A stretch of 64,000 nt of DNA, taken from positions 1,483,276 to 1,547,275 of the forward strand of contig NZ_JAEVLS010000002.1 in assembly GCF_016801985.1 (NCBI RefSeq), written 5' to 3'. Source of the stretch: Steroidobacter gossypii (GTDB lineage Bacteria > Pseudomonadota > Gammaproteobacteria > Steroidobacterales > Steroidobacteraceae). The position numbers and the translations under genes are program-made. The notes under the pieces were generated by a model that saw only the letters and a list, made by a program, of their open reading frames with translations, made no database searches and was not told the DNA's origin. This document shows positions 51,805 through 61,821 of this stretch, in pieces. Within the stretch, counting starts at the first letter, position 1. Each line of letters opens with the position of its first letter.

Positions 51805-51950
51805 GCCGATTGGATACTCGATGTGCAGTTCGCCCCGATCAAAACGCGTCAGCCACAACTGCAGCAACATCTTCGTTGCTGGCCCGCAAGCGCAATGCCC
51901 GAGCTTGTCATGAGTCAGCTGCGGCTTGGATCGTGCACCGTCGACAGTGG

Positions 51951-52559
51951 TCAACCTGACGCCGGCAGCGGCGCATCTGCCATCAGCTGCCGATGCTGCT
52001 GTGCTTGTGCCTCTCTCAGTTCGTCGATTCTGGCCTTCTGCTCAGAGATGTACGCGACAACATCCCAGCCTCGCAGAGCCGAGTCCGGCGAGATGCTGTA
52101 CGCTTCGCTGAGCCTGTTCTTCAGATCGTTCGCAGCGAGCCCCAATCTGGCGAACTCATATTACCTTTCGGTACCCACTTCATCGTAAGGTGGTCCGGTC
52201 ACCCTCGCACAGTTCCAGATGGCTCGCCTTGCAGACTCTGCCTTGTTTGGAAGGCTCAGGATCTCATACATAAGCTTGCTATCAATCGACCGCCAGTCCA
52301 CATCGTCTGGAAACGAAGGTGGATCAGGCAAAGGATCGTAGGTGTAGATTCCCGCTTCGTCCTCCTCTCCGTGGTCAGCCACAACATCAGCACATGCATC
52401 GATGAACTGATCGAGAATGCATACGACGCGAATGGCAAGGTACCTCGCATGCTTCCTGGACGCATACCAAGCCTTCACCGCCTCGATGATCGGGGTCAAG
52501 AACGCACCGACGACGACCCCTCCAAGACCAATCAGCGCCACCGATATCTGCTCAGACAC
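51951..52559 (-). pseudogene. Membrane-anchored protein interrupted by one in-frame stop
   Basis: The frame starts MSEQISVALIGLGGVVVGAFLTPIIEA, a single N-terminal membrane helix, and runs 132 codons to GTER, where TAA sits at 52161-52163. The same frame continues YEFARLGLAANDLKNRLSEAYSISP...WDVVAYISEQKARIDEL for another 69 codons to 51951. A single change (CAA to TAA would do) accounts for the break. The family is unnamed to me. The remaining downstream part could be translated from a TTG at 52145, but this is doubtful. Confidence 0.6.
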
Positions 52560-52742
52560 GACTGCCTCGTTGTTATCTTATTGCCGCCCTCCCCAGCAGC
52601 TTCCGCCGCCGTGCTCGAGCAGTCCCTCTGCCACGGATCCTTCATTCCGAATGGCCGCGAGCATCCGTCCAAAGCGATCTGGATTCTCGGACGTAAGTCA
52701 CGGATGAGCTTAACCCTTGGTCATACATACTTTCTCAGCGAC

Positions 52743-53888
52743 TTAGCGAGCCCGCCACTGTTCAATGGCAGCTATCACTCGCTCACGAGGCACGAATTCC
52801 TGTTCCAGCCGCCCTCGCTCGCGTCCTTGCAGGTATCTGTAGAGCTCGATCTCAGCATCTGTCAATCCTTGTGACGGCTGCGCGCCGGCTGGACGGCGTT
52901 CAACGACTGCAAGCGTGACTTCCAGCGCGTCAAAAAGCTTCCGGTCCATGAGCAGCGCTTCCAGATGTGATTGCTGCTCGCGTGCCTTGGCCAGCATCAC
53001 CAACCCCCACGTGTCGATGTCGCCCCAGTATCCGATGCGCTTGTTCGTAAGCCATGGAGCACCCAACCAGTTGAGGTTCAGCCCTGCTCCCAGCACGGCA
53101 ACGGTGCCCGAGAGCGCCGGCAGCTGATGCAGGCAGCGATCGTTTTCAACAAGCAACACATGGGTGCCAGGAAGCGCTCTTGCGGTGAGTTCTCGTGCGC
53201 GAACGCGTTGCTGAGCAAAGGGCAGCAGATCGGGCTCAAGCGGCGCGACGAGCACCCAATGCTCCCCTTCATCCAAGGCATCTAAGAATACCTCAAGCCC
53301 AAGATCGCTCACTTGCCCCTCGAACCGGACATCGAGCAGATGGATGAGCAGGCTGCGGTTGCGTTCGAAGAACTTGCTGTCGCTCCCGCAGATCGACAAG
53401 GCACGAAGCGGTCTGCCCTCCGCACAGCTAGGAAACAAATGCATCGCGACTTGCATGGCTTTGATGATTTCTGCTTCGGGCGTATCCAGCAGCAGGTGTC
53501 GTCGTCGCACCAGCAACCGATGGAATGCCGAATCCGAAGCTGACACCAACCGACCCAGTCGTTCGTACTCCTGTTGAATGCCTGAATCCGCGCACGCGGC
53601 AATCCACTCCGAGGGCATGCGCAACTCCCATGTCACGGGCACCTCCACCGGATCGCTGCCGCTACGAAAAGAGACCGGCTCCCACCGCACGTGGCCGATG
53701 GAGACTGCGCGCCAGCGCTGCAAATGATTGCGCACCTCCTGCGTGTGGTGCGTGAACTGCGTCGGTGTGGGTTTGCCGATGGAGAGCGCCACCGGCCATG
53801 CATCGGGCGCGAGTAGGCGCTCCTCCCGGGTGTCGGCGACACCCCACTGCTTCGCCCAGCGGCGCGCGAGATCAGCTGGAGACTTCAT
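52743..53888 (-). CDS. jetD: JetD, Wadjet Toprim nuclease subunit
   Basis: A 381-residue DUF3322/DUF2220 protein. The N-terminal half is the DUF3322 DNA-binding region. The C-terminal Toprim-like nuclease shows HVLLVENDRCLH (Glu) and IGYWGDIDTWGLVMLA (DxD). JetD cuts plasmid DNA once JetABC has extruded and recognised a small circle. The start overlaps the jetC stop by 17 bp; it is the last gene of the operon. Confidence 0.9.
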   Translation of the reverse strand: MKSPADLARRWAKQWGVADTREERLLAPDAWPVALSIGKPTPTQFTHHTQEVRNHLQRWRAVSIGHVRWEPVSFRSGSDPVEVPVTWELRMPSEWIAACADSGIQQEYERLGRLVSASDSAFHRLLVRRRHLLLDTPEAEIIKAMQVAMHLFPSCAEGRPLRALSICGSDSKFFERNRSLLIHLLDVRFEGQVSDLGLEVFLDALDEGEHWVLVAPLEPDLLPFAQQRVRARELTARALPGTHVLLVENDRCLHQLPALSGTVAVLGAGLNLNWLGAPWLTNKRIGYWGDIDTWGLVMLAKAREQQSHLEALLMDRKLFDALEVTLAVVERRPAGAQPSQGLTDAEIELYRYLQGRERGRLEQEFVPRERVIAAIEQWRAR

Positions 53889-56800
53889 GTCGGCCGGCGT
53901 TACGTTGTCTTGCGTGCTCCTCGAGCTCTTCCCAGCTGAGCGAGGTTATCGTAGCGCGCTGGCCCTTGCGATGAATGAGGATCGCCGAGCGCGTATGGGC
54001 GCGAAGCAATCTCAGCTCCTTGTTGGGCGTGACGAAGAGCGGATGCAGGCCAAATTCATGCAAGGCCGAAATGATGCGACCTGCCACCGCCTGCGAGCTC
54101 TTCGAGAACGCCTCATCCAGCACCACGGTACCGAAGAGCGGCTGATTTCCGCCTTCCGGGCAGAGCGCATAGCTCAATGAGGCGGTGAGGACGTAGCTTG
54201 CGATGATCTCCTTCTCCCCGCCGCTACCGCCCTGAGAGCCGGTGCGCACCTCGATCACGGCGCCGGTGGCCCGCTCGATCACTGCGACGGAGAACTGCAG
54301 GCGGTAACGAGGGTCCAGCAGCGCGCGGGCACCCAAGGTCTTTTTCCGCTCGCTCGCATCACGCAACAGGCTCACCATGTGCTTAAGCGCGCGAAAGTGA
54401 CTTTCGCCCAGATCATTCTTCAGCGCAGCGGAACGAAGGTGGCGCTGGGCCTGCTGCAGGGTGCGTAGGCTTTCGTGGACGACACGCTGCGGATCCAGGC
54501 GTAGATAACAGCCGGGCTGAAAGTCCACTCGCCGCAACGTGCGGTTCAAATCCTCGATGCGCTCTTCGATCATCGAGACCTCATTCTCGATGTCGCTCAA
54601 CAACTGAGTGACGCCCTGGCCGGAGGATTGATTCAGATAGTCGAGGAAGCGCTGCAGTTTCTGAGGCAGGGCCTCTTCAGTGAGCTGCCGAAGGCGCTCC
54701 AGATAGACGGGCACGTCCTGGATCTCGGCGCCGGCCTCCGACAGCGCGCCGGTATCCACCCGCTGAGCGCTCGCCATCTGTCGCACCAGCGCCTGGTCGC
54801 AGTCGCGCAGTTTGCCGCCCAGCGAGTCGATGGTCGCCTGCGTCCGCTTTGAGGCATCGAGCTCGAGATCGGGAAGACTGTCCAGCACATCCCCGGATGG
54901 TGCCGAAAAATGCTGGTCGGCGAGACGTCGTTGCGCGTCGGTGAGCCCGGCGCCGATCTTGCGGAACGCGCGCTCGCGGTTTTCATGCGTGAGCTTCCGG
55001 CGGTCCGCAAGCATCGCGTGTTCCACAGCGTTGTCACGCTCTTCCGTACGCCGTCGCTTGAGCTCGCTCTCCGCCTGCTCACAGTCGGCGCGGGCCCGTG
55101 CGAGGTCTGAATCGGGATGGCTCAACGCCTCGAGGCGCGCCTGGAAGGAGTCGAGCATGCGCTCGGCGCCGGGCAGATCGATGGCGCTGAATTCCAAGCC
55201 CAGCAGCGCCTCCAGAAGGCGCAGCGTGCCTTCGGTCTGCTCCGCCCTCGCCTGCGCAAGTTCGTATTGCCGCCGGCTGTGCTGCAACGTCGCTTCCACC
55301 TCTTTGATCTGCCGCTGAAGGCTGGCGAGGCGATCTTTGTTATCGAAGCCGGTCATCCAGTCCTGATCGAGCCGCCGCTTGTCTTGCTTCTCAAAGAGGC
55401 CTCGCTTGTCGGACATCATTCCCTGCTGGGTCATTCCGTGAGGCGTGTGGCGCAACGCCTCCTCTGAGGCTACGCAGTGCCGGTCGATCCCGGACAGCAG
55501 ACGTTTCAAAGCTCTGTCGTACGCGTGACGCTTGAACTTGAGCTTCCGCGTGAATCCGTCAGCGAGAAACTCCGCCGCATGGGCGTCCGTCTCCACCTCG
55601 AGCAGACGGACATGAAGCCGGTTGTCGCGATGATTGATCCAGCTGAGCGCCCGCCCCATGACGTCGGCAGGCGCCATGACGCGCATCCGATGGCCGCCAA
55701 TCGCGCGTTCAATGGCCCCGCGCCAGTGACTTTCGTCGGCTTTGACCTCGACCAGCTCGGCCACGAACGGCAGCGCCTCTTCTTGAAGACCCAAATGGGC
55801 AGCCAGATCGCTTCTGAATATCTGATACGGACCTGGGATGTTGGAGTCCGGCCGCGCCTGAATCTGCTGCAGTTCCTCGTTCAAGGCAGCGAGCGCCTGC
55901 TGATCGCGCTGCTGCACGACCCCGAGATTCCACGCTTCCTGCTTCTGATCGCGTAGTGCATCTTGTTGCTCGGCCTTTAGCCGCTGGGCGACTTCTTGAT
56001 TGGCCGCGAGCGCATCGCTCGTCAAGGCGTCCGCAATCCCGAGCCGCCGCGTGAGCCGAACGTAGTCATCGGCGGCGCGCCTGCGCTCTTTCACAATGTC
56101 CTGTTGCTGATCGATCTGCTCGCGCAGCTGCTCGATGGTCGCCCCGCCGGATTGGAGATAGACCTCGCGCAATGCCTGCGCCTGCTTCTCAAGCGCATCG
56201 ATCTGCGCCGCGATGGTCTCGCCCGCAAGGGTTCGCGCCTCGATCAGCGCATCGAGCTCGGCGAGCCGTTCCCCGCCGAGCCGGTAAGCAAGCTCGGCAT
56301 ACCACGTGGGCAGCAGTCTCTGCAGCTCGCGCTGCAGGCCCAACGCTTCGTGAAGACGCAGTCGTGCCTGCCAGCTCTCGGCGATCGGCAGCAGTGTCTG
56401 TTGCTGCTGTCGGGCGATCTCAAGCTCCCCGTGGATCGCCGCCAAGTCATCGAATTCCTTCGCAACTTCGCCCGCTCGCTCGAACCGGGACGCATCCTCC
56501 AGCACCAGTTCCCGGAAAACCTCATCGATGCTGTTGAGCTGCTTTAACCCCGCGGCTCGGTTGAGCAACGTGAATGCATTCTCTCCGACTTCGAAGAATC
56601 GCCGCACGTACGCGAGATGCTCCTGCTTGTTGGGCGTGACATGCAGCCCCGGCGTTTCGCGTCCCAGTTGCTTTAAAGCGCGCGCGCCGCCCGCGTGATG
56701 TGTCTCGAGCCAAAGATCAAGCGTCTGTTGCCCGTCTTCCGAATAGATCCACAGCCGTTTCAGATCGGCAGCTGCGAAGCTCGTGTCATCGAGCCAGAAG

Positions 56801-57195
56801 AGGGCAGCGATGACGAGCGATTTATCGCCGTTACTGAACGTGGCGGAAATGCCGGTGACCGTTTTTCCGGGCCTTGCGATGTGCTCGTTGTCCCCACTGT
56901 TATTGCCGGCGCCCGACACGCCGCGGATATAGGAAACGAGATCACGATCGCTCTCGTGTCCTCCGGTGGAGGCGAGGTTGTAGCGCGGATTGACCGTGAT
57001 CAGGGTCATTAGCGCATCCACCAAAGTGGTCTTGCCGCTGCCCGTGGGCCCGATGATGGCCGTGCCCTCAAGTTCAATGGCGGCCGAATGCCGCCCGGCG
57101 AAGGCGCCCCAGTTGAACAGATCAATCTGCGTCAAGACAAAGGTGGATCGCGACAGCGATTCCGCCAAGACCGGCTGACTGATCGGCATGTCCAT
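53872..57195 (-). CDS. jetC: JetC, Wadjet SMC/MukB-like ATPase
   Basis: A 1107-residue SMC-like motor. Walker A is IIGPTGSGKTTLVDALM at about residues 47-63. Long coiled-coil arms occupy roughly 230-880 with a hinge-like region near 450-600. The ABC signature GGSGGEKEIIASYVL and Walker B FGTVVLDEAFSKSS lie in the C-terminal head. JetC extrudes DNA loops with JetA and JetB and distinguishes plasmids from the chromosome by size. The start overlaps the jetB stop by one base (TGATG). Confidence 0.93.
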   Translation of the reverse strand: MDMPISQPVLAESLSRSTFVLTQIDLFNWGAFAGRHSAAIELEGTAIIGPTGSGKTTLVDALMTLITVNPRYNLASTGGHESDRDLVSYIRGVSGAGNNSGDNEHIARPGKTVTGISATFSNGDKSLVIAALFWLDDTSFAAADLKRLWIYSEDGQQTLDLWLETHHAGGARALKQLGRETPGLHVTPNKQEHLAYVRRFFEVGENAFTLLNRAAGLKQLNSIDEVFRELVLEDASRFERAGEVAKEFDDLAAIHGELEIARQQQQTLLPIAESWQARLRLHEALGLQRELQRLLPTWYAELAYRLGGERLAELDALIEARTLAGETIAAQIDALEKQAQALREVYLQSGGATIEQLREQIDQQQDIVKERRRAADDYVRLTRRLGIADALTSDALAANQEVAQRLKAEQQDALRDQKQEAWNLGVVQQRDQQALAALNEELQQIQARPDSNIPGPYQIFRSDLAAHLGLQEEALPFVAELVEVKADESHWRGAIERAIGGHRMRVMAPADVMGRALSWINHRDNRLHVRLLEVETDAHAAEFLADGFTRKLKFKRHAYDRALKRLLSGIDRHCVASEEALRHTPHGMTQQGMMSDKRGLFEKQDKRRLDQDWMTGFDNKDRLASLQRQIKEVEATLQHSRRQYELAQARAEQTEGTLRLLEALLGLEFSAIDLPGAERMLDSFQARLEALSHPDSDLARARADCEQAESELKRRRTEERDNAVEHAMLADRRKLTHENRERAFRKIGAGLTDAQRRLADQHFSAPSGDVLDSLPDLELDASKRTQATIDSLGGKLRDCDQALVRQMASAQRVDTGALSEAGAEIQDVPVYLERLRQLTEEALPQKLQRFLDYLNQSSGQGVTQLLSDIENEVSMIEERIEDLNRTLRRVDFQPGCYLRLDPQRVVHESLRTLQQAQRHLRSAALKNDLGESHFRALKHMVSLLRDASERKKTLGARALLDPRYRLQFSVAVIERATGAVIEVRTGSQGGSGGEKEIIASYVLTASLSYALCPEGGNQPLFGTVVLDEAFSKSSQAVAGRIISALHEFGLHPLFVTPNKELRLLRAHTRSAILIHRKGQRATITSLSWEELEEHARQRNAGRHEVSS

Positions 57196-57968
57196 CAGCG
57201 CTCGCCCTCCTCTGTGGAGGGCGCCTGCGCCTGTCTTCCCCGTCCCGCCTCGTCGCGGAAGGCCCGCAGCAGATTCTGCAGGTTCTCAGGGTTCGCGACG
57301 TGCGCGATGATGGGACGGATGCGGATCCGGTCGTGCTCATCGACGTCCGAGACGATACCGTGAGCTTTGAGGTGCTCCAGCAGATTGCGCAGCCGCTTCT
57401 GCTCCTGGGCGTCGCTTCCAAGCTCACCCAGATACAGCTGCAGTTGCGGCAACAAATCGTCAATGGACACGACCGCTTCGCTTGAACCCACCCCCGCCTG
57501 CTGCTCGTGGGCGACAAACTGCTGACGAAGGATCGCGATCAGTAGCGACTGCTCCAGATTGAGCCGCTGCCGGCGCACCAGCGGGTGCAGCCATTCATCC
57601 TCATCGCGTTCAAACGCCTGATCCGCCACGACGAGGAAGGCGATCCCGCGGATCTCATCGACGCGCATAGACAGATCGAGCGGTTCGAGGATGGCGCCGA
57701 TCGCCTCGCGTTGCGCCAAGAGATCGCGATAGAGATTGGGTTTGCGCTGCTCCTCCAGCAGCCCGTATTTCAGCAACTCGAGAACCCCGTCTTTGACCCG
57801 ACGCGGGGTATAGCCGCCAGCCTGCCCCGAGGCGCGGCCCGCCTCTTCGCCGCTTGCGCTATCCAGGCTTTTCTTCTCTGTCTGCGCATCGCCCGAATCC
57901 GACGCCGCGGTTCCGGATCTTGCGGTCAACTGATCGAAGATGCTGGTCATGGGTCTCAGGGCTCCCAT
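57195..57968 (-). CDS. jetB: JetB, Wadjet MukE-like subunit
   Basis: A 257-residue DUF4194 protein, the MukE-like partner in the JetABC condensin. After a polar, acidic N-terminus, winged-helix segments are visible: KDGVLELLKYGLLEEQ, LDLSMRVDEIRGIAFLVV and HPLVRRQRLNLEQSLLIAILRQQF, a motif typical of the family. It overlaps jetA by 13 bp and jetC by 1 bp. Confidence 0.88.
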   Translation of the reverse strand: MGALRPMTSIFDQLTARSGTAASDSGDAQTEKKSLDSASGEEAGRASGQAGGYTPRRVKDGVLELLKYGLLEEQRKPNLYRDLLAQREAIGAILEPLDLSMRVDEIRGIAFLVVADQAFERDEDEWLHPLVRRQRLNLEQSLLIAILRQQFVAHEQQAGVGSSEAVVSIDDLLPQLQLYLGELGSDAQEQKRLRNLLEHLKAHGIVSDVDEHDRIRIRPIIAHVANPENLQNLLRAFRDEAGRGRQAQAPSTEEGER

Positions 57969-59452
57969 TCGAGGTCAGCAACGGCCGCCGCATCGAGCGC
58001 AATCTTCGGCACATCGAAGCACAGCCCCGCCCCATTGCTGCCCACCACGTCCACCCGCTCGCGCTCAGGCCCGATCGCCACGTTCGTCTCACGCGCAAGG
58101 CTCAGCCATAGCGCAATCGTTTCAAGATCATGCGTGGGCGGTAGGACCCGGGCCAAATCAGCGACGCTCAAGGCGACCGTGCTCTGTTTGATCACCGCGA
58201 GCGTCTGATCGAGCAACTGCTGCCGGTCGAGGCCATCGAAGGCCGACCAGAAGTCCTCTTCCATCTCGGTCAAGTCTGCACACTCGCGATTGAGCTTGAG
58301 ATCCCGCTGTTCGTCGTGGTCGACGGCTTTGAACCGCAGGCGTTCGATCAGCGCAAGCGCGCCATTGGCGGGCGCGACGGGCGGCAGCGGGCTTGCGCGT
58401 CGTCGTAGCGCCTGGCTGCCCCAGTCCATCTCGAGCGCCGCTTGGAAGATTTCATTGAGCAGCGCCCCCACGCGGTGGTGTTCGGCGGCGAGGCCTGTCT
58501 TCAGAAAGCCTTTCACGTCCCGCTCGCTGCGCGCCCGAGCTTGTATGACCGCGGCTGACTCCTTGACCAGGCGCATGATGAGCCAGCGCAGTTCGATCTG
58601 CTGCTGAGGACTCAATGCGGACTGCGCCACGGGATGTTTGAGGATCGTGCGCAAGCGGAGCTTCATGTGCTCGAGCTCGATCGAGCGTCCGAGCTGTTGA
58701 TGGAAGGCGTGGAACACGCGGCCTTCGGCGCTCTCCAGCAGGTTCTCATGTCCATCAAGGAGCTTATCGACGATTTCGCCCCGGTGATTTTGTTCGCTCA
58801 CGATCGATTGGCGCAGCTCCCGGTCGGCCTGCCGCCAGGAGTCTTCGACTCGGCGGAAATCCGCCCGCAGACTGATGGCAAGGGCATACACCTCGCGGAT
58901 GCGCTCGGCGGCCTCGGGGCCGTCCAGCACCTTGAATTCACCTCGCGCGACCGCCTCCAGTTCGTGCTCGAGCTCCGAAATCCGGCGCTTCAAATGCGCC
59001 GTGCGGCTTTTGGGGTCGGGATTGAGGTGGGTTTCTAAGCTCTCGATCTCACGCTGGACCACCGAGAGCCTTGATGCGGTCGAGGTCATGACCCGGCCAC
59101 TGAGCGCGGTCACGAAGCGGAAGGCTTCCTCCAATGCATCGGTCGCATGGAGCCTGCCTTCGCGCTCGACGATAAGCGCAAGTTTGATCCAGCGGTGTAG
59201 CTCCTTGCGAGCCTGAGCGGCGTAGTCATCGCCTGAGATCTCAAAATCGCTATTGGCGGCATGCTGACCCAGCATATCGGCCAGGGACTTCAGAGCGTCC
59301 TCCACCGCGATGCCGTCTTGGGCTTGCTCGAACAGTGTTTGCAGACAACTCAGGATGAGCGGGCCACGCCGTGCAGCCAACAGCTGCCACGCCGGATGGT
59401 GGTATCGAGCGTTGATGTAGTTCTCGGTGCGCTCGCGAACGGCGGCATCCAT
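57956..59452 (-). CDS. jetA: JetA, Wadjet kleisin-like subunit
   Basis: A 498-residue DUF3375 protein, the MukF-like kleisin of Wadjet. It is rich in helices; the N-terminus (YINARYHHPAWQLLAARRGPLILSCLQTLFE) and the middle coiled coil (LSVVQREIESLETHLN...HLKRRISELEHELEAVARGEFKVLD) are typical. It opens the jetABCD operon, four genes with overlapping junctions in the canonical order of a type I Wadjet system. Confidence 0.88.
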   Translation of the reverse strand: MDAAVRERTENYINARYHHPAWQLLAARRGPLILSCLQTLFEQAQDGIAVEDALKSLADMLGQHAANSDFEISGDDYAAQARKELHRWIKLALIVEREGRLHATDALEEAFRFVTALSGRVMTSTASRLSVVQREIESLETHLNPDPKSRTAHLKRRISELEHELEAVARGEFKVLDGPEAAERIREVYALAISLRADFRRVEDSWRQADRELRQSIVSEQNHRGEIVDKLLDGHENLLESAEGRVFHAFHQQLGRSIELEHMKLRLRTILKHPVAQSALSPQQQIELRWLIMRLVKESAAVIQARARSERDVKGFLKTGLAAEHHRVGALLNEIFQAALEMDWGSQALRRRASPLPPVAPANGALALIERLRFKAVDHDEQRDLKLNRECADLTEMEEDFWSAFDGLDRQQLLDQTLAVIKQSTVALSVADLARVLPPTHDLETIALWLSLARETNVAIGPERERVDVVGSNGAGLCFDVPKIALDAAAVADLEWEP

Positions 59453-60844
59453 AGCCTGATCCGGGTCGAAAAAAGGGGGCGCTTCCTGGTGTTGACCAGT
59501 TTTCTACGCAATCCCATCCCTGGCGTCTGCGACGCAGTCCGCTGAACGCGATCGCAGGTGACGCCGCCTGCGCGCAGGTTACCGGGGCAGGCGTCGTGCG
59601 GCAGTGCGGAAAAGACCGTTGAGGCATTCGGCGACGCGAATCCGGCGTGCAAATGAAAACAGGACGATATCGTGCAGTGGTCGCTCTCTGCTGGAGGTGC
59701 GTCAACGAGGAAGGCGGCGCGCTCCAGCACCGTGCGCCAGTCACGGGTCGTGCTGATATCGCGAGAGGAGTGCCAGCGCATCCGTCCGCGCGGAGATGTG
59801 CTTTGAAGGTCCATGCCAAGCGGACTCGATCCGGGCATGGGCGTTCGCCTATCAACGCGATCAGAACATCCGCCAGTTGCACCTGGCGGTGGAACGAAAT
59901 GCGAAAGAGAGGACCACCCGGGATCCGCCGGGCGGTGTCCTACCGATCCGCGTCACACCCGCAGGTTGCATTCGTCGATGTTCCACCGAATCGTGCAGGC
60001 CGCAGCTGAAGAACCCATCACGGCCACGGTGATCGCCATACGGTCGCGTCGACATGAGATGCCTGCGCTCGACTGTCACAGGCGGAAGGCATTACCGGAT
60101 CGAATGCAGAATCAGTTCACCGTCGACGCTTCTGTTTTTTGTTGTTGCGATACTCTCCGCATGCCAAACGCCTCAAGCCGCCTTCTCCATCTCACGCACG
60201 CGAGGCCAGTCGCCAAGAGGCAACACGACGGTGTCGGCCTTCCAGCCAGGCGGGATGGTTCGCCTGAGCGATATCGACCCGCATCTGCTTGATGACGGCG
60301 CTGACCCTTTGTCTAATCACCCCCACCTCCCGGGCCATCCACCTGCCGCCGTCCTTCCCACGAGCACTGGCGGGCATACGCAATGGTCGAGGGATCCATC
60401 CTGGAGAGCGCCGCTCCACGATTGAATTCCACTTGTGAGTAAGGTCGTGATTTGGCCAGTGCTCTCCCGATCGTGACATCAATGTCATTGGTTCCGGAAG
60501 ACGCGCCATTTGCCCGCGCGCCTCGTACTTCGTGATGAACGTGGCGCACTCGCTGCACCGACGACAGGCACAGCGGTAATGATCATGCAAAGCGTGACGA
60601 TTTCGCACAGGTCTGCCAAGGATCGCTTGTCACGGAATGCGCCTGCCTTTTTCGTATGTTGCGGGAAGGCCAACTACAAAGGACTTTCGCAAAGGATTCT
60701 GCGATGAATGCGTTGAAGGGACGGGCGTGTCTAGTAACATCTTTTCTGTCCGGCATCGACAGCGATCGTTGATCGATCACCAGCCTGCAAGGCTGCCGGC
60801 GTCGCCCGCACAAGGCATGATGGTGCAGCACAGGCACGGAGCAA
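59453..60844. other. 1.4-kb gap upstream of csrA, no gene recognised
   Basis: Frames are short and overlapping. A minus-strand stretch at 60192-60608 has protein-like pieces (VGVIRQRVSAVIKQMRVDIA; CACRRCSECA) but no family I can name; it may be a relic. The Wadjet promoter should lie near 59455-59600 and the csrA promoter near 60780-60840. Confidence 0.3.
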
Positions 60845-61126
60845 ATGATGTTGGTCTTGAACAGACGTATTGGCGAAGCGGTGATGATCGCCGACGACAT
60901 CACGGTCACCGTGCTCGGAGTGAAGGGAACGCAGGTGCGACTCGGCCTCGCCGCCCCTTCAACGGTTCCCATTCATCGCGAGGAGATTTTCAAACGCATC
61001 CAACGCGAGCAGGCCTCGAGGCGATCGTCCTCGTCAGCCGCGACGGGTCGGAAAGATCTCACTGCTAAAATTACGAGGACGCCATGCAACAGAACGGTAG
61101 AACCGTGTCGTAGGCAGGTGCCTTGA
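60845..61126 (+). CDS. csrA: CsrA/RsmA-type RNA-binding regulator with C-terminal extension
   Basis: The first 60 residues are Csr[37 protein letters not shown] and [15 protein letters not shown], including the N-terminal LxLxR and C-terminal HREEI RNA-contact regions. CsrA binds GGA in hairpins of 5' leaders and blocks or stabilises mRNAs. Typical CsrA is 60-75 residues; this one adds about 35 basic residues ([15 protein letters not shown]), possibly a shifted end. GGAG lies seven bases before the first of two tandem ATG codons. A CsrA on an accessory element may retune host genes. Confidence 0.9.
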   Translation: MMLVLNRRIGEAVMIADDITVTVLGVKGTQVRLGLAAPSTVPIHREEIFKRIQREQASRRSSSSAATGRKDLTAKITRTPCNRTVEPCRRQVP

Positions 61127-61297
61127 CCACCGCGTAGACGGCTGTTCAAGCATACAGTATGCTCAAAGGATCGAGGAGATCCTCGCGACGAGTCTGCAAA
61201 GAGAGCAGGAGCGGCAAGCCGCTCCCACTCACCGGCGCGCACCAGTGTTACCAGCACCGGTACACGCCTGACCACACACCCTGAACTAGAGGAATGT

Positions 61298-61459
61298 ATG
61301 GCTAAGTGCAAGTTTACCGGGTTCGCGCCCGATGTGGCGCGGCCAGCGGCCACGCCCACGTGGGATCCCCTCGCCTGCTCTGGAGAGTTACCCCGGCGCG
61401 CCGCCGCGCGGTTAAACGGGGCCAATCCGGCCGAAATCCTCTGGCGCCACGCGCGCTAA
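61298..61459 (+). CDS. Small 53-residue protein of unknown function
   Basis: AGAGGAATGT precedes an ATG at 61298, a good ribosome-binding site. The product starts MAKCKFTGFAPDVARP, has a Cys in LACSGELPRR and ends IPAEILWRHAR-like with TAA at 61457-61459. No family is known to me. It sits 62 bp ahead of the XRE gene, so the two may be co-transcribed. Confidence 0.4.
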   Translation: MAKCKFTGFAPDVARPAATPTWDPLACSGELPRRAAARLNGANPAEILWRHAR

Positions 61460-61521
61460 TCCCTCCCCACCATGCCGTGCGACGAGATGGCAGCCGCCGT
61501 CTCGTCCGCCTGGAGGCTTAT

Positions 61522-61821
61522 GTGGGGCGAACAGCGGAAACCCCCTTTGTGCGTGCGGTGAAGCGTGCATTCGCCGACGCATTGCTCGCGGAGATACGTC
61601 GACATCGATTTGCGCGCGACGAGGCCGCCGCGTCCGGCAACGTCAGCCGCTCCTATCTGCAATATCTGCTCAAGGCAGAGCGACACGCGACGATCGGCAC
61701 CCTGATCTCGCTCGCGGAGGGGCTCGGCATAGCGCCGGAGTATCTGATGGCGAAGACCATGGAACATCTGGGCCGCATCCGACCATTGATCGGTAGCGAG
61801 GGCACGCCGCCTGAGCGCTAG
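61522..61821 (+). CDS. XRE-family transcriptional regulator
   Basis: A 99-residue protein with a helix-turn-helix: FADALLAEIRRHRFARDEAAASGNVSRSYLQYLLKAERHATIGTLISLAEGLGIAPEYLM, in which the second helix, turn and recognition helix follow XRE spacing. I choose the GTG at 61522 because TGGAGG lies five bases upstream; the open frame reaches back to 61306 but overlaps the small ORF before it. It probably regulates neighbouring genes or itself. Confidence 0.65.
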   Translation: MGRTAETPFVRAVKRAFADALLAEIRRHRFARDEAAASGNVSRSYLQYLLKAERHATIGTLISLAEGLGIAPEYLMAKTMEHLGRIRPLIGSEGTPPER

